A stretch of DNA of 64,000 bases, from positions 45,026 through 109,025 of the forward strand of contig CANTEG010000010.1 in the NCBI GenBank assembly GCA_947652735.1, read 5' to 3'. The notes under the pieces were generated by a model. The model was not told the DNA's origin. It did no database searches and was given only the letters and a program-made list of their open reading frames with translations. The position numbers and the translations under genes were made by a program. The DNA is from an uncultured Lachnospiraceae bacterium (GTDB lineage: Bacteria; Bacillota; Clostridia; Lachnospirales; Lachnospiraceae). Shown piece after piece: positions 53,801-62,905 of the stretch (positions are counted from its first letter, which is position 1; every line of letters starts with the position of its first letter).

Positions 53801-54289
53801 ATGGCAGAGACAAAATATATTGTATTTCAATTAGATAAATACAAATATGGTATACGGCTTGATATAATTAAAGGAATTGAGAATGACTATAACATCGTGC
53901 CGATACCGATAGGTGCAGATAATATGAAGGGCATCATACATCTGAGAGGGGAAATTGTGCCACTCTTTGATTTGAAGAAAAAGTTTCAGATGGATTATAG
54001 CATGGAAGGCACGGAGATACAGCTTTTGTTAGCTGAGACTCATGGCATGAAGCTTGGGCTTGAAGTCGATGCGGTAGTTGGTATTTTGTCCATTGAAGAG
54101 GAGGATATAAAGCCTGTTCCCGCTGTAATAAAAAATGAGGAAACAGACTATATAGAAAATATTATAAAAATAGATTGCGGTGGAAAACCAGAAATCGTTT
54201 TAAGTGTTGCCATAGACAATATAATGTCCGACTTGGATTTTGAAAATGTATCACGTTCAATTGAGGATGTATCGTCGGAAGAAGAATAA
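53801..54289 (+). CDS. cheW: Chemotaxis coupling protein CheW
   Basis: 162 residues. A beta-barrel adaptor that links chemoreceptors to CheA. TKYIVFQLDKYKYGIRL, IPIGADNMKGIIHLRGEIVPLFDLKKKF and GLEVDAVVGIL are the typical CheW segments. The acidic tail is a little longer than usual. It stands apart from any other chemotaxis gene, between prfB and hom, so its receptor and kinase lie elsewhere. GTGGAGG lies upstream of the ATG. Confidence 0.9.
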   Translation: MAETKYIVFQLDKYKYGIRLDIIKGIENDYNIVPIPIGADNMKGIIHLRGEIVPLFDLKKKFQMDYSMEGTEIQLLLAETHGMKLGLEVDAVVGILSIEEEDIKPVPAVIKNEETDYIENIIKIDCGGKPEIVLSVAIDNIMSDLDFENVSRSIEDVSSEEE

Positions 54290-54310
54290 AACAATGGGAG
54301 ATAACTGGAA

Positions 54311-55546
54311 ATGATAAATATAGCAGTGTTAGGATACGGAACTGTAGGTTCAGGTGTTGTAGAAGTAATTAACAAAAATCATAGTAGTATTAACAAGCGT
54401 GCAGGTGAAGAAATCAACATAAAATATGTACTTGATTTAAGAGATTTCCCTGGAGATCCTGTAACTGAAATTCTTGTACATGACTATAATATTATATTAA
54501 ATGATGATGAGGTGGAAATAGTAGTTGAGGTTATGGGTGGAATCAATCCTGCACTTCAATTTACGAAGGATGCCCTTTTGGCAGGCAAGAGTGTTTGTAC
54601 ATCGAATAAGGAGCTGGTTGCAGCACATGGTGCAGAGCTTCTCGCGATTGCAAAGGAAAAGGGAGTAAATTTCCTTTTTGAGGCCAGCGTTGGTGGAGGA
54701 ATTCCAATTATAAGACCGCTCAATCAATCGCTTACAGCCGATGAAATTACAGAGATTACGGGAATTTTGAATGGAACGACAAACTATATTCTCACGAAAA
54801 TGACAGAAGACGGTTCTGATTTCGAAACAGTGCTTAAGTCGGCACAGGAAAAGGGTTATGCAGAGAGAAACCCTGAGGCAGATGTAGAGGGATATGATGC
54901 TTGCAGAAAAATAGCGATACTTGCATCACTTGCATATGGTAAGCAGGTTGATTACGAGGATATATACACGGAAGGAATCACTGCTGTTACAAAGCAGGAT
55001 ATTGCTTATTCAAAGAAGCTGAAAACAAGTATAAAGCTTCTGGGAACGAGCAAAATTATAGATGGGAAGTTGTATGCACTTGTTGCCCCTTTTATGATTG
55101 GTGAGGAACATCCGCTTAAAAATGTCAATGGAGTATTTAACGGAATATATGTTGACGGAAACATGCTTGGTGGAACAATGTTTTACGGAAAGGGAGCGGG
55201 TAAGCTTCCTACTGCCAGTGCAGTTGTGTCAGATGTTATAGACGCAGCGAAGCATAAGGGGACAAATATAATGACTATATGGGATAAGCAAAAGGTCACT
55301 CTTGGCGATATAAATGATTACCAAAGCAATTATTTTGTAAGAATATCAATACATGGAACGGATGAGGATGTTGTGAAAGCAGTTAAGGGCGCATTTCCGG
55401 ATGCGGTTATCTTAGAGTCTGAGGACATCGAGGAATTTGCATTTATGACAGGGATTGTCTCAGGCGGGGAATTTGAGGAAAAAATTGCAGGATTCCATGT
55501 TATAAGCAGAATAAGAGTAACGGATGATGTAAATTTAATGAAATAA
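54311..55546 (+). CDS. hom: Homoserine dehydrogenase
   Basis: 411 residues. Reduces aspartate semialdehyde to homoserine on the way to threonine and methionine. The dinucleotide loop is VLGYGTVGSGVVEVI; VVEVMGGINPA, TSNKELVAAHG and ILNGTTNYILTKM are the substrate motifs. A C-terminal ACT-like domain (VRISIHGTDEDVVKAVK) suggests feedback control by threonine. A lysC-type kinase gene follows with its own promoter. Confidence 0.97.
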   Translation: MINIAVLGYGTVGSGVVEVINKNHSSINKRAGEEINIKYVLDLRDFPGDPVTEILVHDYNIILNDDEVEIVVEVMGGINPALQFTKDALLAGKSVCTSNKELVAAHGAELLAIAKEKGVNFLFEASVGGGIPIIRPLNQSLTADEITEITGILNGTTNYILTKMTEDGSDFETVLKSAQEKGYAERNPEADVEGYDACRKIAILASLAYGKQVDYEDIYTEGITAVTKQDIAYSKKLKTSIKLLGTSKIIDGKLYALVAPFMIGEEHPLKNVNGVFNGIYVDGNMLGGTMFYGKGAGKLPTASAVVSDVIDAAKHKGTNIMTIWDKQKVTLGDINDYQSNYFVRISIHGTDEDVVKAVKGAFPDAVILESEDIEEFAFMTGIVSGGEFEEKIAGFHVISRIRVTDDVNLMK

Positions 55547-55551
55547 AAATA

Positions 55552-55580
55552 TTGCTATACTCACGACGAAGTGATATACT
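55552..55580 (+). promoter_or_regulatory. Predicted promoter of lysC
   Basis: TTGCTA at 55552-55557 and TATACT at 55575-55580 with a 17-base spacer. TATACTCAC is directly repeated here (55556 and 55575), one copy overlapping the -10 box. Confidence 0.55.
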
Positions 55581-55628
55581 CACAAATGTTGTTTGAATAT
55601 ATAATTGGACATTTTATAGGAGGAAGAC

Positions 55629-56831
55629 ATGCTGATAGTTAAAAAGTTTGGCGGTACATCGGTTGCCGACAAGGAAAGGATTTTTAATGTAGCTAGAAGA
55701 TGTATTGAAGATTATCAGAAAGGTAATGACGTAGTAGTCGTCTTGTCTGCTATGGGGAAATACACCGATGAATTAATTGCTATGGCTAAGGATATTAATG
55801 AAATTCCGCCAAAGAGAGAGATGGATATGCTGTTCACAATAGGCGAGCAGATGTCGGTTGCACTTATGGCTATGGCAATGAATAAGCTGGGAGTTCCTGC
55901 GGTATCGCTAAATGCATTTCAGGTGGCTATGCATTCCACGTCAGTTTATGGCAATGCGAGATTAAAGAGAATAGACAGTGATAGAATAAGGCATGAGCTT
56001 GAACAGAGGAAAATAGTAATCATAACAGGATTTCAGGGAATTAATAAGTATGATGATTACACGACTTTGGGCAGGGGTGGCTCTGATACAACAGCAGTAG
56101 CACTTGCTGCATCGCTTCAGGCTGATGCATGTGAAATATATACAGATGTTGACGGTGTATATACCGCAGACCCACGAAAGGTAAAAAATGCACGTAAGCT
56201 TAATGCAGTAACGTATGATGAAATGCTTGAGCTTGCAACCTTGGGTGCAGGAGTTTTACACAATCGTTCAGTTGAACTTGCAAAAAAGTTTGGCGTACAG
56301 TTAGTTGTACGGTCAAGTTTAAATACTTCAGAAGGAACTATAGTCAAGGAGGGTTCAAAGATGGAAAAGATGCTTGTAAGTGGTGTAGCAGGAGATACAA
56401 ATACAGCCAGAGTTGCTGTAGTTGGATTAAAGGATGAGCCGGGAGTAGCATTTAAGCTTTTCAATAGCCTTGCAAAGCATAATATAAATGTAGATATGAT
56501 TTTGCAGTCAGTAGGAAGAAAAGGAACGAAGGATATAAGCTTTACAACAAGTGAGGATAATGCTGATGAGGCTGCTAAAATAATAAATGAAAACTTTAGC
56601 AACTTTGAGAGTGTTGATGTTGAGAAGAAGGTTTCAAAGGTATCAATCGTAGGTGCAGGTATGCAGACAAATGCGGGTGTTGCAGCTAAAATGTTTGAGG
56701 CACTTTATGATTGCGGCATAAACATTAGAATGATATCTACATCTGAAATAAGAGTAACTGTACTTATTGACGAAACACATACGGAAAGAGCAATGAATGC
56801 AATCCACGATAAGTTTGATTTAGGAAATTAA
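55629..56831 (+). CDS. lysC: Aspartate kinase
   Basis: 400 residues. First step of the lysine/threonine/methionine pathway. VKKFGGTSVAD is the kinase start, VVVVLSAMGKYTDELI and TTLGRGGSDTTAVALAA the ATP and aspartate sites. Two ACT domains (about 265-400) contain VDMILQSVGRKGTKDISFTT and IRMISTSEIRVTVL, the sites where amino acids inhibit. No lysine riboswitch is visible upstream. AGGAGG lies about 6 bases before the ATG. Confidence 0.97.
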   Translation: MLIVKKFGGTSVADKERIFNVARRCIEDYQKGNDVVVVLSAMGKYTDELIAMAKDINEIPPKREMDMLFTIGEQMSVALMAMAMNKLGVPAVSLNAFQVAMHSTSVYGNARLKRIDSDRIRHELEQRKIVIITGFQGINKYDDYTTLGRGGSDTTAVALAASLQADACEIYTDVDGVYTADPRKVKNARKLNAVTYDEMLELATLGAGVLHNRSVELAKKFGVQLVVRSSLNTSEGTIVKEGSKMEKMLVSGVAGDTNTARVAVVGLKDEPGVAFKLFNSLAKHNINVDMILQSVGRKGTKDISFTTSEDNADEAAKIINENFSNFESVDVEKKVSKVSIVGAGMQTNAGVAAKMFEALYDCGINIRMISTSEIRVTVLIDETHTERAMNAIHDKFDLGN

Positions 56832-56868
56832 TTTTATAATGACTAAGTATAGATAATATGTTAAAATG

Positions 56869-56917
56869 GGACTGTCACTTGATGAGGATGTAGTAATACA
56901 ATCTGTGACAGTCCTTT
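56869..56917 (+). terminator. Terminator-like hairpin after lysC
   Basis: GGACTGTCAC (56869-56878) pairs with GTGACAGTCC (56905-56914), then TTTG. The loop is long (26 bases) and the T tail short. Confidence 0.6.
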
Positions 56918-57019
56918 GTTCTTAGATAGGAAACTGCGTTTCCTATCGGCACGCTTCTTACGAAGCTTGCTAAGACCCGAACTACAGCGTCAAAGACGCT
57001 TTGTTCTTAGATAGGAAAC
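56914..57019. repeat. Hairpin-rich element bounded by 21-bp direct repeats
   Basis: CTTTGTTCTTAGATAGGAAA plus C occurs at 56914-56934 and again at 56999-57019. Between them lie three hairpins: GATAGGAAA/TTTCCTATC, GCTTC/GAAGC and AGCGTC/GACGCT. The first hairpin recurs near 38769. No coding content. Confidence 0.7.
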
Positions 57020-57037
57020 GATAGGAGTGTTTTGGTC

Positions 57038-57520
57038 ATGAAAAGAAATGATTACATAACATGGGATCAATATTTTATGGGGATTGCCATTATGTCGGCA
57101 GCCAGAAGCAAGGACCCTAACACGCAGGTGGGTGCATGTATAGTGGATGAGAGTAACCGAATTTTATCCATGGGCTATAATGGAATGCCGTCGGGTTGTA
57201 ACGATGATGAAATGCCGTGGGATAGGGAAGGCGAAGCACTTACCAGCAAATACTTTTTTGTATGCCATGCTGAGCTGAATGCAATATTGAATTACAGGGG
57301 TGGTGGAACCTTAAGGGGTTCGCGGTGCTATGTAACGCTTTTTCCGTGTAATGAGTGTGCGAAAGCAATTATACAGAGTGGAATAAAGGAAGTCATTTAT
57401 ATGGAAGATAAATATAGTGACTCAGAGAGTACTATCGCTGCAAAAAAAATGTTTGAAATGGCAGACGTGAAATATAGACTTTACAAAAACGAACATAAGA
57501 AGATAGAATTTGAAGTATAG
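57038..57520 (+). CDS. dCMP deaminase family protein (ComEB-like)
   Basis: 160 residues. Converts dCMP to dUMP for thymidylate synthesis. The zinc and catalytic residues are in FVCHAELNAIL and TLFPCNECAKAI; DPNTQVGACIVD and GYNGMPSGCND are substrate-loop signatures. Start at ATG 57038 with AGGAG at 57022-57026, which lies in the end of the repeated element. Confidence 0.93.
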   Translation: MKRNDYITWDQYFMGIAIMSAARSKDPNTQVGACIVDESNRILSMGYNGMPSGCNDDEMPWDREGEALTSKYFFVCHAELNAILNYRGGGTLRGSRCYVTLFPCNECAKAIIQSGIKEVIYMEDKYSDSESTIAAKKMFEMADVKYRLYKNEHKKIEFEV

Positions 57521-57594
57521 GATAGCTGTTGCATCAGTTTGGTTATCAGATACGGATTTTAAATGTACTGATGCATGGCAGATAGGGAAAAATT

Positions 57595-58134
57595 ATGATT
57601 GATACAAAAACAAAAACAATAAATATGACTTATCGGGCATTGTGCAGTTATGTTTTGAACGCATATTACAGGAATTTTTCAGGTATAATCAGCCTTGTTT
57701 TAGGCGTGGGTTCCATTGTGCTTATGATGATAGGATGGAACGATTTGGAAGGAACACAAAAGGTTATTTTGGCAATTATTGCAGTGCTGTTCCTCGTGAT
57801 AAACCCGCTCCAGCTTATGTTTAAGGCATACCAGCAGTTAAAGCTAAGCTCCTCGTACAAAAAACCATTAAATTATACATTTTCAGACAAGGGCATAACG
57901 GTCAGTCAGGATGATGTTTCCCAGGATATACCTTGGGAGAGCATATGCAGGCTCTTTATGACGGGAAACATTATTGCAATTTATACAAGCAGGTATCATG
58001 CCTTTGTGATTCCACTGTCGGAGCTTGGAGAAGAAAAGGGGAAAATAATTGCGTCAGTCGTTCAATTTACAGCGGTGAATAAACCGCGCATAAGTAAAAA
58101 TCTGGTGAGGTATCAAAGTGGAAAAGGACTGTAA
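57595..58134 (+). CDS. YcxB-like membrane protein
   Basis: 179 residues. Two adjacent membrane helices (IISLVLGVGSIVLMMIGW and VILAIIAVLFLVINPLQL) followed by a soluble C-terminal domain with YTFSDKGITVSQ and IPWESICRLFMTGN, matching the YcxB family. Function unknown. No consensus SD box; the sequence before the ATG is AGATAGGGAAAA. Overlaps tsaE by 17 bases. Confidence 0.8.
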   Translation: MIDTKTKTINMTYRALCSYVLNAYYRNFSGIISLVLGVGSIVLMMIGWNDLEGTQKVILAIIAVLFLVINPLQLMFKAYQQLKLSSSYKKPLNYTFSDKGITVSQDDVSQDIPWESICRLFMTGNIIAIYTSRYHAFVIPLSELGEEKGKIIASVVQFTAVNKPRISKNLVRYQSGKGL

Positions 58135-58555
58135 AATATTTGAGAGCTTTGGTGCAGAGGATACCTTTCGCATAGGTAAGGAGCTTGCCAAAGCATGCCT
58201 TGCAGGACAGGTATACTGCCTGTATGGCGATTTAGGAACTGGGAAAACTGTATTTTCACAGGGGTTTGGTAAAGGGCTTGGCATAGAAGAACCAATCAGC
58301 AGTCCTACATTTACCATACTGAAAGAATACCATGACGGTCGGATTCCATTTTATCATTTTGATGTTTACCGTATTGGAAGCGAGGATGAGATGGATGAAA
58401 TCGGATATCAGGATATTGTTGACGGTGACGGAGTTTGCCTCATTGAATGGGCAGAGCTTATCAGGGATATAATTCCTGAGGATTGCATTGATATTGTAAT
58501 CACGAAAAATGTGGAAAAGGGCTTCGATTACAGAAGGATAGAAATAAAAAGGTGA
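58118..58555 (+). CDS. tsaE: tRNA threonylcarbamoyladenosine biosynthesis ATPase TsaE
   Basis: 145 residues. Partner ATPase of TsaB-TsaD in making the t6A base next to the anticodon. The P-loop is YGDLGTGKTVFSQG, with SSPTFTILKEY and FYHFDVYRI as the family signatures. The start is GTG 58118 inside the preceding gene, with GAGG upstream. tsaB follows 4 bases later. Confidence 0.95.
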   Translation: MEKDCKIFESFGAEDTFRIGKELAKACLAGQVYCLYGDLGTGKTVFSQGFGKGLGIEEPISSPTFTILKEYHDGRIPFYHFDVYRIGSEDEMDEIGYQDIVDGDGVCLIEWAELIRDIIPEDCIDIVITKNVEKGFDYRRIEIKR

Positions 58556-58559
58556 TTGT

Positions 58560-59273
58560 ATGAAAATATTGGGCGTTGACAGCTCAGGAATGGTGGCAGG
58601 CGTTGCTGTGGTTGATGACGATATATTGCTTGCCGAATATACGGTGAATTACAAAAAAACTCACTCAGAGACACTGCTTCCAATGATTGATGAAATCGTC
58701 AGGATGACGGAACTTGACATGGACTCTGTGGATGCGATAGCTGTAGCGGCAGGACCGGGTTCATTTACGGGACTGAGAATAGGCTCGGCAACGGTGAAGG
58801 GGCTGGGTCTTGCTCTTAATAAGGATATCATAGAAATACCAACATGCATGGGACTTGCCTATAATGTGTGGGGTACGGATTCACTTGTATGCCCGATAAT
58901 GGATGCAAGAAGAAAGCAGGTTTACACAGGCATTTATGAGTATGGAAATAACGAGCTTATTACGGTATCGGAGCAAAAAGCTGTAGATATATGTGAGCTT
59001 ATAGATGAATTAAATGGGATGAATCAAAAAGTTATTTTTGTCGGCGACGGAATTCCTGTATATAAGGATATCATTAGTGAACATGCAACATTTCCATATG
59101 TATTTGCACCAGCCCACTGTAACAGGCAAAGGGCGGCGTCAATTGCAGCACTTGGTGTTATCTATGCGTCGAAAGGTTTGACGGTAGCTGCCGAACATCA
59201 TAAGCCCATATATTTAAGAAAGTCACAGGCTGAACGTGAACGTGAGGAAAAGATGGCAAATGGGCAAAATTGA
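58560..59273 (+). CDS. tsaB: tRNA threonylcarbamoyladenosine biosynthesis protein TsaB
   Basis: 237 residues. A non-catalytic ASKHA-fold partner of TsaD. KILGVDSSGMVAGVAVVDDD and AVAAGPGSFTGLRIGSATVKGLG are diagnostic (here AVAAGPGSFTGLR). Also GLAYNVWGTD and PIMDARRKQVYTGIY. Coupled to tsaE; its end overlaps rimI. Confidence 0.95.
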   Translation: MKILGVDSSGMVAGVAVVDDDILLAEYTVNYKKTHSETLLPMIDEIVRMTELDMDSVDAIAVAAGPGSFTGLRIGSATVKGLGLALNKDIIEIPTCMGLAYNVWGTDSLVCPIMDARRKQVYTGIYEYGNNELITVSEQKAVDICELIDELNGMNQKVIFVGDGIPVYKDIISEHATFPYVFAPAHCNRQRAASIAALGVIYASKGLTVAAEHHKPIYLRKSQAEREREEKMANGQN

Positions 59274-59790
59274 TGGTGGGAATGTTATAGATTATGTTTC
59301 GGCATTGGAGAGGGAATGCTTTTCTGACAGTTGGAGTGCAGGCAGCATAAAAAGTTCGCTCAATCAAAGCTGCAATTTTCTGATTGTTGCGTACATGGAT
59401 GGAACCACTGGGGAAAGCGGAGCGTTTACCATACGGGGGGGAACTAATGCTGCTTTACAGCTCGAAGATATGTGGAACAGCATATCGTGCCCTGTGTTTT
59501 GCGGCTATGTGATTGCAAATATGGCGGGTGATGAAAGCGAGCTTTTAAGAATAGCTGTAGTTCCTGCAAAAAGAAAAATGCACATTGCAGACAGATTAAT
59601 GAAAAAATATGAAAAATGTGTAAATGCAAAATCCTATTATTTGGAAGTAAGGGAAAAAAATATTCCTGCAAGAAACTTGTACAAAAAATTTGGATACAAG
59701 GAGATAGGGGGTAGAAAGAAGTATTATGTAAACCCTGTTGAAGATGCAGTGATTTATTCAAAAACGATAATATGTGATGACAGGATATGA
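59260..59790 (+). CDS. rimI: GNAT acetyltransferase RimI-like
   Basis: 176 residues if it starts at ATG 59260. RimI acetylates the N-terminus of ribosomal protein bS18. ALERECFSDSWSAGSIKSSL and ELLRIAVVPAKRKMHIADRLM are the RimI substrate and acetyl-CoA segments; ARNLYKKFGYKEIGGRKKYY closes the fold. Between strands 2 and 4 there is an extra stretch of about 30 residues (GESGAFTIRGGTNAALQLED and around) not usual in RimI. GTG at 59236 or 59242 is an alternative start. Confidence 0.85.
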   Translation: MGKIDGGNVIDYVSALERECFSDSWSAGSIKSSLNQSCNFLIVAYMDGTTGESGAFTIRGGTNAALQLEDMWNSISCPVFCGYVIANMAGDESELLRIAVVPAKRKMHIADRLMKKYEKCVNAKSYYLEVREKNIPARNLYKKFGYKEIGGRKKYYVNPVEDAVIYSKTIICDDRI

Positions 59791-59884
59791 CATATATGAC
59801 ATTTTTTCAACATTTAAAAATTTTAAAATCTCTAATATAATGATATAAGCAACTGCTTAGCATACAAATTGGAGGAATAAAATT

Positions 59885-60094
59885 ATGATAAAATGCAATA
59901 AGTGTGGCCGTGAGCTGACATGTGTAAATGATATACCAAGAGAAGATTTTCTTCAGGTAAATAAGCCGTGGGGTTACTTCTCAAAAAAAGATGGAACCGT
60001 TTATAAGTTTATATTATGTGAAAAATGCTGTGAGGATTTTGTCAACACATTTGAAATACCTGTTGATGTGTCTGACAATACGGAGTTGTTATGA
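59885..60094 (+). CDS. Small zinc-ribbon-like protein
   Basis: 69 residues. Two pairs of cysteines, CNKCGRELTC near the start and CEKCCEDF in the second half, form a likely zinc-binding site. No named family. GGAGG lies about 8 bases before the ATG and AT-rich sequence before that may hold its promoter. A soluble, probably cytosolic protein; function unknown. Confidence 0.78.
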   Translation: MIKCNKCGRELTCVNDIPREDFLQVNKPWGYFSKKDGTVYKFILCEKCCEDFVNTFEIPVDVSDNTELL

Positions 60095-60143
60095 AATGTG
60101 TCAGGTTTTCTGTGAAAACTTGACCAATTGAAGAGGAAATAAG

Positions 60144-61049
60144 ATGTTAGATGTTTGTCTGCTTGGCACAGGGGGGATGCTTCCATTGCCGTATCGAGCA
60201 CTCACATCACTTATGATGAGATATAATGGAAGTAATATACTCATTGACTGTGGTGAGGGAACGCAAAATTCAATAAGAATAAAAGGATGGAGTTTTAAGC
60301 CGATTGATGTTATCTGTATTACACATTTTCACGCCGACCATATAAGCGGGCTTCCGGGACTGCTCCTCACGATGGGCAATGCAGAACGAACAGAGCCGCT
60401 TACGATGATTGGTCCCAAAGGCTTGGAAAAGGTTGTAAATTCACTGAGAATCATCGCGCCAGAACTGCCTTTTGAAATAAGGTTTATTGAACTTAACGAA
60501 GCTTTTGAAGAAATAAGCATTTGCGGGCTCAGATTGCAGGCGTTTAGAGTAAACCACAGAGTTACATGCTATGGCTACAACATCGTTTTAGACAGAGCGG
60601 GAAGATTTGATGCGGATAAGGCAAAAGCACTGGGCCTTCCGGTTCAATATTGGAGCAGGCTGCAAAAGGGTGAACGGGTCACCTATGAGGGAGCTGAATA
60701 TACAAGTGATATGGTTATGGGAGAAGGCAGAAAAGGACTAAAAGTGACCTACTGTACCGATACCAGACCGACAGAGTCTATTGCATCAGCCGCAGATGGT
60801 GCTGATTTATTTATATGCGAGGGTATGTATGGTGAGGAGGAAAAGCTTGCCAAGGCAAAGGAGCACAAGCATATGATGATGTCCGAGGCAGCGAAGCTTG
60901 CAAAGCAGGCGGATGTTAAGGAAATGTGGCTGACCCATTACAGTCCTGCCACTGCAAGACCTTTGGATTTTGAGGACAAGGTCAAGGGCATTTTTTCAAG
61001 GGCACAAATGGGTAAGGACAGGATGTCGGTTGAGTTGAACTTTGAGTAG
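60144..61049 (+). CDS. rnz: Ribonuclease Z
   Basis: 301 residues. Endonuclease that trims the 3' end of tRNA precursors. The metallo-beta-lactamase zinc motif is THFHADHISGLPGLL; LIDCGEGTQNSIR precedes it, and THYSPATARP near the end holds the last histidine. CTDTRPTES is the central aspartate motif. AGAGG lies about 8 bases before the ATG. Confidence 0.95.
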   Translation: MLDVCLLGTGGMLPLPYRALTSLMMRYNGSNILIDCGEGTQNSIRIKGWSFKPIDVICITHFHADHISGLPGLLLTMGNAERTEPLTMIGPKGLEKVVNSLRIIAPELPFEIRFIELNEAFEEISICGLRLQAFRVNHRVTCYGYNIVLDRAGRFDADKAKALGLPVQYWSRLQKGERVTYEGAEYTSDMVMGEGRKGLKVTYCTDTRPTESIASAADGADLFICEGMYGEEEKLAKAKEHKHMMMSEAAKLAKQADVKEMWLTHYSPATARPLDFEDKVKGIFSRAQMGKDRMSVELNFE

Positions 61050-61077
61050 GTATATAATTTCCGAAGGGAGGAATAGT

Positions 61078-61671
61078 ATGGCAAAACAAAAAGGCGCAGG
61101 GATTAAGGGAATTGTAATTGCTATTTGTATGGTGGTAATTGTTCTTTTCTATTTTAATTATTTAAGTAACAATTCCTCCAAAAAGAAAACAGAGAGACAA
61201 TTGAATGAGCTGCAACAGCTTTGTGAATATGATATGCAGGGAAATTATCCGAAGACACCGAGGGATGTGGTCAAGATGCATTGCAGATACTTCAAGGTGT
61301 TTTATGGACAGGAGCTAAATGATGATGAGCTATATACGTTGAATCAGCAGGTGCGAAACCTATATTCCTCAGAGCTTCTATCGTATAATTCTGAAACGGA
61401 CACACTCCGAAATCTAAAGCAGAACATAAAAAAAATGACAGAGGACGGGTATGTATATAAAACCTATGCGCTTCCTGAGGCAAGCCAAATAAAGCATTAT
61501 ACACAAAATGGAGTGGAAATGGCAACCCTTGAGGTGGAGATTACAATGGATGTAAAAAAGGATAAGGGATACATATATGCACAGTACGTTCTTGTAAAAG
61601 AGAATGAACAATGGAAAATACTAGCATGGGGTGATTCACAGTTTGGTGAGGGGAGCACACAGGCTGAGTAG
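61078..61671 (+). CDS. Membrane-anchored hypothetical protein (DUF6715-like)
   Basis: 197 residues. One N-terminal helix ([19 protein letters not shown]) and a soluble extracytoplasmic domain with [20 protein letters not shown] and [16 protein letters not shown]. It resembles DUF6715 proteins of Lachnospiraceae; function unknown. Start set at ATG 61078 with GGGAGG upstream. It sits between rnz and tsaD, so it is likely co-transcribed. Confidence 0.75.
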   Translation: MAKQKGAGIKGIVIAICMVVIVLFYFNYLSNNSSKKKTERQLNELQQLCEYDMQGNYPKTPRDVVKMHCRYFKVFYGQELNDDELYTLNQQVRNLYSSELLSYNSETDTLRNLKQNIKKMTEDGYVYKTYALPEASQIKHYTQNGVEMATLEVEITMDVKKDKGYIYAQYVLVKENEQWKILAWGDSQFGEGSTQAE

Positions 61672-61682
61672 AGGACAGGAAA

Positions 61683-62705
61683 ATGAGTGTTACAATATTA
61701 GCAATAGAATCTTCGTGTGATGAGACGGCGGCGGCTGTTGTAGAAGATGGAAAAAATGTAAAGTCAAATATAATTTATTCCCAAATTGAACTGCACAAGC
61801 TGTATGGAGGCGTTGTGCCTGAAATTGCGTCCAGAAAGCATGTTGAAAAAATAAATCAGGTGATTACGGCTGCAATGAATGATGCAGGAGTGGCATGGAA
61901 TGATATAGATGCGGTTGCGGTAACTTATGGACCGGGGCTGGTTGGTGCCCTGCTGGTCGGAGTGAGTGCGGCAAAGGCAATAGCCTATGCAAAGCACAAA
62001 CCACTTGTGGGAGTAAATCACATAGAGGGGCATATAGCAGCAAATTACATTGAAAATGCTGATTTAAAGCCTCCATTTATGTGTATGGTCGCATCGGGTG
62101 GACATTCCCACCTTGTATATGTAAGAGATTACACAGATTTTGAAATTGTGGGCAGAACGAGAGATGATGCGGCTGGAGAAGCGTTTGATAAGGTGGCACG
62201 TGCCATTGGATTAGGTTATCCGGGAGGTCCTAAGGTTGACAAGCTTGCTAAGGAAGGAAACCCATCGGCAATTGCATTTCCAAGAGCATTTATGGAGGAT
62301 GCACCATATGATTTTTCTTTTAGTGGCCTTAAGTCTGCCGTGCTTAATTATTTAAATGGATGTGGGATGAAGGGGATTGAGGTAAATAAAGCAGATGTTG
62401 CAGCGTCATTTCAGCAGGCAGTTGTTGATGTGCTTACAACAGGTTCCGTGCGGGCAGCAAAGGAATACGGCTGTGAGTGTCTTGCACTTGCAGGCGGGGT
62501 GGCATCAAACAGCACACTCAGAGAGGAACTTGAGAATGTCTGTAAAAAAAATGGCATTCGTTTTTTTCATCCATCACCTGTATATTGCACAGATAATGCA
62601 GCTATGATTGGGGTGGCAGGATATCACGATTACATGAATGGAGTGCGAAGCAGTCTGAATTTAAATGCTGTTCCGAATTTAAAAATAGGGGAGCGGCTTG
62701 GATAA
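61683..62705 (+). CDS. tsaD: tRNA N6-adenosine threonylcarbamoyltransferase TsaD
   Basis: 340 residues. Catalytic enzyme of t6A synthesis with TsaB and TsaE, whose genes lie 3 kb upstream. [17 protein letters not shown] is the ASKHA start, [13 protein letters not shown] holds the metal histidines, and [10 protein letters not shown] and [14 protein letters not shown] are the nucleotide loops. AGAGGA lies about 7 bases before the ATG. The 200 bases after it contain no gene. Confidence 0.97.
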   Translation: MSVTILAIESSCDETAAAVVEDGKNVKSNIIYSQIELHKLYGGVVPEIASRKHVEKINQVITAAMNDAGVAWNDIDAVAVTYGPGLVGALLVGVSAAKAIAYAKHKPLVGVNHIEGHIAANYIENADLKPPFMCMVASGGHSHLVYVRDYTDFEIVGRTRDDAAGEAFDKVARAIGLGYPGGPKVDKLAKEGNPSAIAFPRAFMEDAPYDFSFSGLKSAVLNYLNGCGMKGIEVNKADVAASFQQAVVDVLTTGSVRAAKEYGCECLALAGGVASNSTLREELENVCKKNGIRFFHPSPVYCTDNAAMIGVAGYHDYMNGVRSSLNLNAVPNLKIGERLG

Positions 62706-62905
62706 TGCAAGGACTGGCGAAAGCATAAATGGCAAGGTGAAATGTCATCATGTAATAGATGAATGGTAAAAAAGAAATGTTTAAAAAAAATAAAACTATA
62801 TGGGGAAGATAAATTTTTGATGAATTAGAAGTGCATAACAATGATAGTTAAAGCTTTTCGGGGTGTTATGCGATGTAAGCATCTTTATGTCAGAAAGGTA
62901 TAATC

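Noticed and set aside
55547-55628. Lysine riboswitch before lysC
   Set aside because: The gap of about 80 bases is far too short for that structure.
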